A stretch of DNA of 64,000 nt from an uncultured Clostridia bacterium (lineage in GTDB: Bacteria; Bacillota; Clostridia; TANB77; CAG-508), in contig CALXPP010000004.1 of the NCBI GenBank assembly GCA_944390345.1, forward strand, positions 25,071 through 89,070, in the 5' to 3' direction. Position numbers and translations under genes: made by a program. Below are positions 28,019-35,543 of this stretch, in pieces. The notes under the pieces are model-generated. The model was not told the origin of the DNA. It did not search any database and saw nothing but the letters and a program-made list of their open reading frames with translations. Position 1 is the first letter of the stretch, and every line of letters begins with the position of its first letter.

Positions 28019-28312
28019 TTAATTACACTCGATATAAACGGATTCTCCTTCTCTCTTTAGCACTGGCTTTATTTGATTATGTGCGGATGCAAGCGCAATA
28101 TCTTGAACATCCTTCCAGTCAGCCAGATTTCTTATAAGCGATGGATACGAAACCAGCACATCAACGATCATGTGAATTTGATGTTGCTCTTTTATGTAGA
28201 TATTTCCTAAGCAATCCACCTGTTCTCTTGTTACTTGCGCCTTCTTAAAATCCTCATCCCGTGTGCCTATGGCTCTTAGCAGAGCCTCTCTTAAGTTCTC
28301 TCCTTTTTTCAT
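28019..28312 (-). CDS. Unknown 97-residue protein in a foreign-looking cassette; uses CGG for Arg
   Basis: Not recognised. MKKGENLREALLRAIGTRDE starts a soluble 97-residue protein. Base composition differs from all neighbours: many GC-ending codons and triplets such as GCG, CTG and GAC. Arg-18 is encoded by CGG (28261..28259), read in frame with no frameshift, unlike native genes here. The unit is self-contained, with a sigma-A promoter (28395..28366), GGAGG before the ATG, and a terminator downstream. This looks like recent transfer of a single-gene cassette. If CGG causes frameshifting in this host, this gene would give only a truncated product. Confidence 0.7.
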   Translation of the reverse strand: MKKGENLREALLRAIGTRDEDFKKAQVTREQVDCLGNIYIKEQHQIHMIVDVLVSYPSLIRNLADWKDVQDIALASAHNQIKPVLKREGESVYIECN

Positions 28313-28365
28313 GTTAATACCTCCGCTGTACTTTCAGCAAACCTAACAATCAGTTTCCTTTTGAA

Positions 28366-28395
28366 TTATAACACTTTTTATGTTTTTAGTCAAAT
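28366..28395 (-). promoter_or_regulatory. Promoter of the foreign cassette
   Basis: TTGACT (28395..28390), 18 bases, TATAAT (28371..28366) with an extended TG element, about 55 bases upstream of the ATG. Confidence 0.65.
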
Positions 28396-28559
28396 ATTAT
28401 GTTAACAGTTTTTTCGACATTATTTTTATTTTTGCTTTTATTTTAAAAACTAATTACAATATTTTCTGTGTTTGAATTGACCAATTTTTAAAAATATGCA
28501 ATAATTTAATTATAGTTATCAGAATAATTTAAACTTAAATATTTGATAAGAGGTTTTTT

Positions 28560-29057
28560 ATGAACTATTTAGAAGATGCCAAAAATGGAAATAAATTTTC
28601 CTTTGAGCAATTAATTTTAGAAAATCAATATGCAATTTATAAAACTGCACGAGTATTTTTTCAAGAAGAAAGTGAAATAAATCTTGCTTTAGAAAGAACT
28701 TTTTTTGTAGCTTTTCGTGAAATAAAAAGCTGTAAAAGTGAGAATAACTTTCTAATATGGATTTTAAATCAGCTTATTTTAACTTGTAATGCATTAGAAG
28801 AAAGCAAGGCTAAAAATCCTAAAGCACTTCCACCAGCAGAACCTTACACATCCTATGAAGATTATAAAAAAAACTCTTTGGTAGAACAATGTATTTCAAA
28901 ATTAGAAATAGAACTTAGATTGACAGCTCTTTTATATTTTTACATTGGTATTCCCACTCACGAAATTTCTAAGTTACTTAGGATTTCTGAACATGAAGTA
29001 CATAAGAGAATTGAAAAATCTCGTACAGCTTTAGACAATATATTATTTGAAAATTAA
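28560..29057 (+). CDS. ECF-type sigma factor-like protein
   Basis: 165 residues. The N-terminus (LEDAKNGNKFSFEQLILENQ) resembles region 2 of ECF sigma factors. The C-terminal 50 residues (LRLTALLYFYIGIPTHEISKLLRISEHEVHKRI) form a region-4 helix-turn-helix. The region 2 aromatic core is weak, so it may be a degenerate or specialised sigma factor. It overlaps the start region of the following membrane protein gene, a typical sigma/anti-sigma arrangement. A TTGACC, 17 bases, AATAAT promoter lies upstream near 28476. Confidence 0.7.
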   Translation: MNYLEDAKNGNKFSFEQLILENQYAIYKTARVFFQEESEINLALERTFFVAFREIKSCKSENNFLIWILNQLILTCNALEESKAKNPKALPPAEPYTSYEDYKKNSLVEQCISKLEIELRLTALLYFYIGIPTHEISKLLRISEHEVHKRIEKSRTALDNILFEN

Positions 29058-29068
29058 TGGAGGTTCAT

Positions 29069-30241
29069 ATGGATAATTTTAATAATAAAGATAAGAAAAT
29101 AAAAGAAAAATTAGCACAAGATAAATTTATTACAGATTCTAATAAAAATGTAATAAATAATTATATTCCAAATGAGCAAATTAAACCTAAAAAAATTTCT
29201 CAAGCACAGAAAAGTTTTTTTATATTTATTTTTATTATAGTGCTGTTAATAATAGCTTTTGTACTATATTTATACGAGAGTAGCTCGGATTCAGATTTAG
29301 CTGAAGCTCCAAAAGAATTTGAAGAATCAATTTCTCTTATAGATAAAACTTTCAATGGAACAAACACATTTACTAGTAATTCACTTGTAAACGAAACTAC
29401 TAATAATTCTAATACTACTAATACTCTACCTAGCGATACTCTGGATCTAGAAAATTTTAAAGATTTTTTAAATAGCTATGCTTATGCTATTAATCGTTTA
29501 ACTAATTTAAATAATGATGAACTTGAGAAAAATACTATCTATATATATATTGCAATGAAATACTTTGACTCTCAATCTATTAAAACAGCAAGCTTAGATA
29601 CTACTAATACACAATTTGCAAAAACACAAGATAATATAAATAAATTTATTTACGATATAAGCGGAAGTGAAATAACTGGGACTCTACCTACTTATGTAGA
29701 TTATGTTACTTATTCTACTTTCTCAAACTCTTACGATTACGGTACTAAATCAAATATACTTGAGCAATACAATTGTACTGATGTACAAATTGCAAGAGAA
29801 ACAGATGCTGGTTACAATGTAACAGCAAAAATTACTAGAACTACTTTAGATAAAAATGTAGACTACGAAGTTTCTATAAATGTAACTCTAAACGAAAACT
29901 TTAGCTATGTACCTTATAAAATAACTTCTATCGTAGCTACAAATTTATCAGAACCTTTTGATACTACTTTTCATTTAGTAAATCTATATGATTTAAGTAT
30001 TGAAGAAATAAATCTAGCTAAAGAAAATATGGCCACATATTTAAATAGAGCTAACCAATCATCACCAATTGACTATACTATTTTAATTAATTCTATAGAA
30101 ACTTTAGATAATGGGGCTTATCGCATTTATGTAACAGTCTGCTATACTGGAAGCGAGCAAGAAAAAATTGAAAATCAATACACTGTTACAGCTTCTAGAA
30201 AGATGAATAATATTTCTATAGATAATATGGATGAAATCTAA
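29069..30241 (+). CDS. Membrane protein, possible anti-sigma partner
   Basis: 390 residues from the ATG at 29069, with GGAGG 5 bases upstream; the earlier ATG overlaps that site. A hydrophilic cytoplasmic N-terminus of about 45 residues is followed by one transmembrane segment (about 51-72) and a large extracellular domain. That domain has a Thr/Asn-rich linker and folds I do not recognise. The arrangement, a short inside segment plus a single helix just downstream of an ECF-like sigma factor, suggests a transmembrane anti-sigma factor. No zinc-binding anti-sigma motif is seen, so this is inference from context. Confidence 0.55.
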   Translation: MDNFNNKDKKIKEKLAQDKFITDSNKNVINNYIPNEQIKPKKISQAQKSFFIFIFIIVLLIIAFVLYLYESSSDSDLAEAPKEFEESISLIDKTFNGTNTFTSNSLVNETTNNSNTTNTLPSDTLDLENFKDFLNSYAYAINRLTNLNNDELEKNTIYIYIAMKYFDSQSIKTASLDTTNTQFAKTQDNINKFIYDISGSEITGTLPTYVDYVTYSTFSNSYDYGTKSNILEQYNCTDVQIARETDAGYNVTAKITRTTLDKNVDYEVSINVTLNENFSYVPYKITSIVATNLSEPFDTTFHLVNLYDLSIEEINLAKENMATYLNRANQSSPIDYTILINSIETLDNGAYRIYVTVCYTGSEQEKIENQYTVTASRKMNNISIDNMDEI

Positions 30242-30248
30242 AAATAAA

Positions 30249-30274
30249 GCCTTAGAAAATATATTTTCTAAGGC
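30249..30274. terminator. Bidirectional terminator between convergent genes
   Basis: GCCTTAGAAAATA and TATTTTCTAAGGC form a perfect 13-bp stem, followed by T-rich sequence. Shared by the plus-strand membrane protein and minus-strand cdaA. Confidence 0.8.
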
Positions 30275-30280
30275 TTACTT

Positions 30281-31174
30281 TTATTTTTTTTCTTCAGATT
30301 TTTTTTCTTCTTGATTTTTTTCTTTTTTATTATTTGATTCTGTTAAAAGATTTTTTATTAAAATTTTCTTTAAAACATCTTCTCTTACATCAGCTATTAA
30401 AGTTCCATTTTTAGCAATTGACATTTTTCCTGTTTCCTCTGAAACTACAACTACTATTGCATCTGATTCTTTAGAAATTCCAATTGCTGCTCTATGTCTA
30501 GTCCCCAATTCTCTTGCTATATCTTTATCATCAGATAAAGGTAACATACAAGAGGCTGCTGCTATTTTATTATCACTTATTATTACTGCACCATCATGAA
30601 GGGGAGTATTTGGAACAAATATATTTACTAAAAGCTGTGGTGATATCTCTGCATCTATTGGTATTCCTGTTGCAATTATATCTTGTATTTTTATATCTCT
30701 TTCTATTACAATCAATGCTCCTGTTTTTGTTTTAGAAAGCTCTGTAGCAGCAATAGCTATTCTATATATGTTTTCCTTCTTTTTTGCATCTATATCTTTT
30801 TCTAAACCAAATAATCTGCTAAATCTATTTGAGCTTCCTATCTGCTCTAGAGCTCTTCTAAGCTCTGGTTGGAAAACTACAATCAGTAAAAAAACACCAT
30901 ATGTCATTACAGAAGATAGTATATAGTTTAATATGTATAGATTTAAAAATTTACTTATCACTGTTACTAAAACAAGTACTATAATTCCTTTAAGTAATTG
31001 CCAAGCTCTAGTGTTTTTTAGCATTTGAAATACTTTATAAGCTAAAAAGCAAACTATTACAAGATCTATTATAAGTGTAATTAATTTTATTGGATATAAA
31101 TATAAACTTTTTAAATAAGTTAGTATGTTTTGTTCATATAAAATTTTAAAAGATTCTGCTAAATTTTCGATCAT
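30281..31174 (-). CDS. cdaA: Diadenylate cyclase CdaA
   Basis: Membrane-bound enzyme that makes c-di-AMP from two ATP. 297 residues from the ATG at 31174 (GGAAGGA upstream; the earlier candidate start lacks one). Three transmembrane segments occupy the first about 90 residues, followed by the DisA_N domain with TPLHDGAVII (DGA motif) and GTRHRAAIGIS (RHR motif). The C-terminus ends in a Lys/Glu run. The usual cdaR/glmM neighbours are absent; a 34-residue membrane peptide gene lies 28 bases upstream instead. Confidence 0.95.
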   Translation of the reverse strand: MIENLAESFKILYEQNILTYLKSLYLYPIKLITLIIDLVIVCFLAYKVFQMLKNTRAWQLLKGIIVLVLVTVISKFLNLYILNYILSSVMTYGVFLLIVVFQPELRRALEQIGSSNRFSRLFGLEKDIDAKKKENIYRIAIAATELSKTKTGALIVIERDIKIQDIIATGIPIDAEISPQLLVNIFVPNTPLHDGAVIISDNKIAAASCMLPLSDDKDIARELGTRHRAAIGISKESDAIVVVVSEETGKMSIAKNGTLIADVREDVLKKILIKNLLTESNNKKEKNQEEKKSEEKK

Positions 31175-31202
31175 CAATTTATCCTTCCTATATTTTAAAA
31201 AT

Positions 31203-31307
31203 TTATGCTGCAATTAAATAAAATATAAGTGTACCACAAACAGAAAATACCATTAAAAGCAATAAAACTATTGCAATAATTCTCTTCATTATTTTCATTT
31301 TATTCAT
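31203..31307 (-). CDS. 34-residue single-helix membrane peptide upstream of cdaA
   Basis: A short ORF starting MNKMKIMKRIIAIVLL and ending FYLIAA, with one hydrophobic helix after a basic start. AGAGGA lies about 10 bases before the ATG. It ends 28 bases before cdaA, in the same orientation. Small DUF4044-like membrane peptides with this shape are common in Firmicutes. A role in cdaA control is speculation. Confidence 0.55.
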   Translation of the reverse strand: MNKMKIMKRIIAIVLLLLMVFSVCGTLIFYLIAA

Positions 31308-31397
31308 CTTTTATCATTCCTCTCTCACATAATATATATTAGTTTAACATAAAAAAAAAAACTTTTCAATATAAAATTTTTCCTAATAAAAACAAAA

Positions 31398-31435
31398 AAT
31401 TTCTATATTTTAGCAGATGCCAAAACATAGAAATC
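31398..31435 (-). terminator. Terminator after spoIIQ
   Basis: Minus strand: ATTTCTATGTTTT and AAAATATAGAAAT form a long stem around GGCATCTGCT, followed by a T run. It ends the spoIIA-spoIID-spoIIQ group. Confidence 0.7.
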
Positions 31436-31445
31436 TTTTAATTAA

Positions 31446-32339
31446 TTATTTAAAATATAAAGTTGGATTTACAGCTTCCCCATTAATATACATTTCAAAA
31501 TGAAGATGTGGTTCATCTAAAATTTCAAAGCTTGCAGTATCTCCTACTGTTGCTATAGTTTGTCCCTTTTCAACAGTTTCTCCTATTTGTACAAACTCTG
31601 TTGTTAGTAGATTTGAATATATTGTTTTATAACCATTTCCATGATCTATAGTTATGGTTAAACCATATCTTGGATCTGTTTTTATACTCTCTATTTTTCC
31701 TGCTTCAGAAGCTACTACTATAGAAGTTCTTTCTGCTTTTATATCTATTCCTAAATGTGTTGTCCACTCTTCTAAAGTATTTGAATATATTAAAGTATCA
31801 TTTGCAAAATCTTTTGAAATTTCACCTGCTACTGGTGCCATAAAACTCAAATTATTTTCCACTTTGTTACCACTATCTGTGTTTTCTGTAGTATTTGTAA
31901 CAGTATTTTCAGTAGAGTTATTTACTACTGTATTTTCTTTATCGGTAGTTTGTGCAATATTATTTGCTGTATTATTTACAGTATTAGTTGATGAAACCTT
32001 GGCTGTATTTTGTGAACTAGTATTTGTTTTCTTGCTCTTTTCTGTACTTGTAGTATTTTCTTCTACTTTATCATTTACCGTATTAGCCAAAGCATTTTCT
32101 ACAATGTTATTTTCCTTTCCCTTATCTTCACTAAAACTTGCTGAAACAGTATTATCATTTGCTACAATAGTATTTATAGCTCCTAAATCTAATACGCTTA
32201 AATTTGCCTCTTCTTTTAATTTCCTATTATATATTGTAAAAATAATAACAAAAGCAATTATAGAAATTACTAGCACTATTCCAAAAATTTTAACAATTTT
32301 ACTCATCTTTTCTTCTTCAAAAAAATCTCTTCTACTCAT
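31446..32339 (-). CDS. spoIIQ: SpoIIQ-like M23 peptidase-domain protein
   Basis: Forespore membrane protein of the engulfment channel. 297 residues: cytoplasmic start, a transmembrane helix (about 17-36), a Thr/Asn-rich linker, then a LytM/M23 domain (about 165-297). That domain has HLGIDIKAE, a glycine-rich core and PHLHFEMYING, so the zinc ligands His, Asp and the HxH pair look intact, as in clostridial SpoIIQ and unlike the Bacillus one. It lies directly after spoIID. The name rests on this synteny and the domain plan. Confidence 0.85.
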   Translation of the reverse strand: MSRRDFFEEEKMSKIVKIFGIVLVISIIAFVIIFTIYNRKLKEEANLSVLDLGAINTIVANDNTVSASFSEDKGKENNIVENALANTVNDKVEENTTSTEKSKKTNTSSQNTAKVSSTNTVNNTANNIAQTTDKENTVVNNSTENTVTNTTENTDSGNKVENNLSFMAPVAGEISKDFANDTLIYSNTLEEWTTHLGIDIKAERTSIVVASEAGKIESIKTDPRYGLTITIDHGNGYKTIYSNLLTTEFVQIGETVEKGQTIATVGDTASFEILDEPHLHFEMYINGEAVNPTLYFK

Positions 32340-32399
32340 ATTTTCTTCCTTTCTTTATAGAATTTCATTATGTTTTAAGTATTTGCATTTTTTTGAAGA

Positions 32400-33380
32400 T
32401 TATTCACTTATTTCCACATCTTTGTAATAATGTTTAATAATTTCAATATAATTTTTTCCTTGTTTTGCTAAACTATCGCTTCCAGTCTGACTTAAGCCAA
32501 CACCATGTCCATAGCCAATTACTGAAAAACGAATATTATTTTCAATTATTTCTACAGAAAACTTAGCAGATTTTAAATTAAACAAAGTTCTAGCTTCGAC
32601 TCCAGAAATATTTTTGTTTCCTATCTTAATAGTTTTTACTCTTCCTGCTTCTGTATATTCCTTTATTTGAACGGCATCAGAGCTACCAAAATCTATATTG
32701 AAATCAGAGTATTTTTCTAGCATTTTTGCAACTAATTCATCTTTTGATATATTTACTTCTGAATTATAACTACTATATGCTTCTTCTCCACTAGTTTCCA
32801 CACTTACTAAATATGGAAGGCTTCCTCCCCAAACATATTCTGGGCTTTCTGTTTTTCCGCCACTATTACTGTGAAAAAAAGCATTAATAGGTTCATTTTG
32901 ATATAATATTACTTTTCCTTTGGTTGTCTCTACTGCTTCTACTATCTTATTCCAATATTCATCTCTTTTACTTTCTTCCCATCTTGCTAGCCTATTTTCT
33001 TTAGAAATCCAAGCTTGGCAACATAAAGCACTGTCACAAATAGATGCATTTTCGTGTTTACTACCATTTTTTATTTTGTATATAGTATAAGTCCTTGCTA
33101 CAACTGCCTGGGCTTTTAATGCTTCTAACTCAAAACTTGCAGGCATTTCAGCTGATACAACTCCTAATAAATAATCATCTAAATTTAGACTCTCGACACT
33201 ACCATCTTCTGTGTGTAATAAATTTATTGTAGTATAATCTCCATAGTTAAAAGGCTCACTCTTTTCTTCTATTACTTCATTTGATAAAGTTTCTTGCACT
33301 TTTTCTTTATTTGCCAAAAAAGGTAATATTATTGCGACTACCACTGCGAAAATTATATATTTAAAAATCTTCTTAAACAT
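32400..33380 (-). CDS. spoIID: Stage II sporulation protein D (lytic transglycosylase)
   Basis: Septal peptidoglycan hydrolase needed for engulfment. 326 residues: one N-terminal membrane helix (about 8-24), then the SpoIID domain. The catalytic Glu is expected in VVSAEMPASFE, followed by LKAQAVVARTYT. Further family motifs are SNSGGKT and YGHGVGLSQTGSDSLAKQG. It lies 28 bases after sigF, an arrangement found in many Clostridia. Confidence 0.95.
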   Translation of the reverse strand: MFKKIFKYIIFAVVVAIILPFLANKEKVQETLSNEVIEEKSEPFNYGDYTTINLLHTEDGSVESLNLDDYLLGVVSAEMPASFELEALKAQAVVARTYTIYKIKNGSKHENASICDSALCCQAWISKENRLARWEESKRDEYWNKIVEAVETTKGKVILYQNEPINAFFHSNSGGKTESPEYVWGGSLPYLVSVETSGEEAYSSYNSEVNISKDELVAKMLEKYSDFNIDFGSSDAVQIKEYTEAGRVKTIKIGNKNISGVEARTLFNLKSAKFSVEIIENNIRFSVIGYGHGVGLSQTGSDSLAKQGKNYIEIIKHYYKDVEISE

Positions 33381-33408
33381 ATTTATATCCTTTTAGAAAA
33401 TTTTTTAT

Positions 33409-34137
33409 TTATGAAGCATTTTCTTTAATCAATTTATTTTTTAAATCTTTTAAAATTCTTTTTTCTATTCTTGAAACTTGTACTTGAGAAATTCCAAGAA
33501 TTTTTGCTACTTGTGTTTGAGTTTTTTCCTTGTAAAATCTAAGTACAATAATTTTTTTATCTCTTTCTTTTAGTGAATTTACCATTTCATTTAATACTAT
33601 TTTATCTATAATCTTTCCTTGCTCATCACGATTACTTACTATTTTATCAATTTTCGTAGACTTTCCATCTTCATATACTTCTTCATTAATGGACTCTACT
33701 TGTTTTGAGGCTTCTATTGCAGATACTATATCTACTTCTGGTACCTTTAATAAATCAGATAATTTCTTTACAGAAATAGATTCTCCTTTTTTTAGTACAT
33801 ATTCTTTTTCAATCTCTTTTATTTTTATTCCAAGTTCTTTTATGCTTCTACTTACTTTTATAATTCCATCATCACGAAGAAATTTTTTTATTTCACCTAA
33901 AATATATGGCACTGCATAAGTAGAAAATTTTACACCAAATTTAAAATCAAATTTTTTAATAGATTTTATCATTCCAATACATCCTATTTGATATAAGTCT
34001 TCAAGCTCATACCCTCTACCTGTAAATCTTTTTGCTATGCTCCAGATAAGACCATTATTTATCTCTATCATTTTTTCTAAAGCCTTAGAATTCCCAAGAC
34101 TTGCACCTTTAAGCATAGCTTCATTTTTTTCAAACAT
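33409..34137 (-). CDS. sigF: Forespore sigma factor F
   Basis: First compartment-specific sigma factor of sporulation. 242 residues: region 2 (EDLYQIGCIGMIKSIKKFD, FSTYAVPYILGEIKKFLRDD), region 3 (VSRSIKELG) and region 4 helix-turn-helix (TQTQVAKILGISQVQVSRIEK). It is last of the spoIIAA-spoIIAB-sigF operon, 44 bases after spoIIAB, and kept inactive by SpoIIAB until septation. Confidence 0.96.
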   Translation of the reverse strand: MFEKNEAMLKGASLGNSKALEKMIEINNGLIWSIAKRFTGRGYELEDLYQIGCIGMIKSIKKFDFKFGVKFSTYAVPYILGEIKKFLRDDGIIKVSRSIKELGIKIKEIEKEYVLKKGESISVKKLSDLLKVPEVDIVSAIEASKQVESINEEVYEDGKSTKIDKIVSNRDEQGKIIDKIVLNEMVNSLKERDKKIIVLRFYKEKTQTQVAKILGISQVQVSRIEKRILKDLKNKLIKENAS

Positions 34138-34181
34138 AAAACCTCCTAAAGCATTTATCTATGCTTAATAAAAAATTTAAT

Positions 34182-34649
34182 TTATTTAATTTCGTATGTA
34201 TTTACAGAAAACTCCTTTTCCTTTTTTATCTTTTTTCCCATTGTTATTTTAGTTCCAAGACCCACTATTGATTCTACTTTTAAAGAATCCATAAAACTCT
34301 CCATTATAGTAAAGCCCATACCTGATCTTTCTAAATTTCCCCTAGTAGTATATAGTGGCTCTTTTGCTTCTTCAATATTTTCTATTCCTTCACCATTATC
34401 TGATACTTCTATTTCTATTTCATCTTCATATAGCTTTGCTCTTACCCTAACAATTCCTTCTGAATTTGGATATGCATGAATAATACTATTGGTTACTGCT
34501 TCTGATACAGAAGTTTTTATATCAGCAATTTCTTCTATAGTTGGATCAAGCTGTGTTGCAAAAGCAGCTACAGCAATTCTTGCAAAAGCTTCATTTGCTG
34601 ATTTACTTAAAAATTCTATTTTCATTTCATTTTTTACCAGTCTGTCCAT
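34182..34649 (-). CDS. spoIIAB: Anti-sigma F factor and serine kinase SpoIIAB
   Basis: Binds sigma F and phosphorylates SpoIIAA. 155 residues when started at ATG 34649, which AAAGGA precedes by 8 bases; the longer frame reaches into spoIIAA. GHKL ATPase motifs are visible: EAVTNSIIHAYPN (N box), VSDNGEGIENIEEA (G1) and ERSGMGFTIMES (G2), with the family start NEMKIEFLSKSANEAFAR. Confidence 0.95.
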   Translation of the reverse strand: MDRLVKNEMKIEFLSKSANEAFARIAVAAFATQLDPTIEEIADIKTSVSEAVTNSIIHAYPNSEGIVRVRAKLYEDEIEIEVSDNGEGIENIEEAKEPLYTTRGNLERSGMGFTIMESFMDSLKVESIVGLGTKITMGKKIKKEKEFSVNTYEIK

Positions 34650-34680
34650 TGTAAAATTCCTTTCCACAGTTAGTCTTATA

Positions 34681-35010
34681 TTAACCATTTACTATTTTTT
34701 CGTCTTGAATAATTGGAATAATTTTTAATATTCCTGCCATTTCAAAAACTCTTCTTATCTTCGGACTTACATTTACCATTTCTAGCTTGGTACCATAACT
34801 ACAAGCTGTTTTATACCTTCCTATTACTAATCCCACTCCGGCGCTATCCATAAATACAACACGATTAAAATCAAGTATAACTCTTTTAGGCATAAATCTT
34901 TGAATCTCATAATCTATTCTCCTTCTAATAATCTCTGATATGTGATGGTCCAATTCTTCTGTTATTTCAAACACCAGCACCTTGTCCTCAATAAAATGTT
35001 TTACATTCAC
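34681..35010 (-). CDS. spoIIAA: Anti-anti-sigma factor SpoIIAA
   Basis: STAS-domain protein that frees sigma F when unphosphorylated. 109 residues. The phosphorylated serine is Ser-56 in VVFMDSAGVGLVIGRY. The start is GTG at 35010, with AAGGAGG 8 bases upstream. First gene of the operon, with a sigma-H-like promoter about 40 bases before it. Confidence 0.96.
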   Translation of the reverse strand: MNVKHFIEDKVLVFEITEELDHHISEIIRRRIDYEIQRFMPKRVILDFNRVVFMDSAGVGLVIGRYKTACSYGTKLEMVNVSPKIRRVFEMAGILKIIPIIQDEKIVNG

Positions 35011-35046
35011 TAAACTGACCTCCTTTTTCTTTTGTTCTGTTTTAAT

Positions 35047-35074
35047 ATTCTATATTTTAAATAAAATCTCCTTT
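35047..35074 (-). promoter_or_regulatory. Sigma-H-like promoter of the spoIIA operon
   Basis: Minus strand: AAAGGAGAT (35074..35066), 13 bases, TAGAAT (35052..35047). This agrees with the sigma-H pattern (RNAGGAWWW and RNNGAAT) known to drive spoIIA in other spore formers. Confidence 0.55.
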
Positions 35075-35097
35075 GAAGAATTTTAGGAAGTTTTAGC

Positions 35098-35127
35098 GAA
35101 AAAAAAGAAGTCATTGACTCCTTTTTT
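35098..35127. terminator. Terminator hairpin downstream of the 83-residue membrane protein gene
   Basis: AAAAAAGAAGTCA and TGACTCCTTTTTT pair almost perfectly, with T-rich flanks on both sides. It separates the leucine-rich gene group from spoIIAA. Confidence 0.6.
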
Positions 35128-35270
35128 CTTTTTATTGTTTTTTTATTTAAAATAGTGTTTTATATGAGCTTTATTGACAAAAAAGTTAATCTTTCTATTT
35201 TATGAATATCTCTTCACTAGCAAAATAATTTAAGCTCTTTTTTTATATGAAAACCGTTTAAAAATTTAAA

Positions 35271-35522
35271 CTAAAAACCTGGAGAATAATCTGGAAAGTC
35301 TTCATAAACATATTTTTCTGATTCGGATACATCATCTTTTATTATATCTCCATCCTTGTCATATACAATATAATTACCAGTTGTTTCATTTTTTTCAAAA
35401 GTAACATTAGAAGAACTACTCTCTACAAAATCTTCTTTAGAACTATTTGATTTTATTATAATGAAAATAGATATTAAAACTAGTAAAATAATAAATGCTA
35501 TAATTAGTAATTTTTTCTTCAT
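35271..35522 (-). CDS. Small membrane-anchored protein
   Basis: 83 residues: a basic start and one hydrophobic helix (about 4-25), then an acidic outside segment ending VYEDFPDYSPGF. It follows the leucine-rich pseudopilin-like gene by 21 bases and is probably co-transcribed. No family recognised. AAAGGAAA precedes the ATG at moderate spacing. Confidence 0.6.
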   Translation of the reverse strand: MKKKLLIIAFIILLVLISIFIIIKSNSSKEDFVESSSSNVTFEKNETTGNYIVYDKDGDIIKDDVSESEKYVYEDFPDYSPGF

Positions 35523-35543
35523 AATCTTTTTCCTTTCTATATT

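Noticed and set aside
31654..32427. 257-residue plus-strand ORF opposite spoIIQ
   Set aside because: Hydrophobic shadow of the antisense frame; no ribosome binding site, and the spoIIQ frame has clear family motifs.
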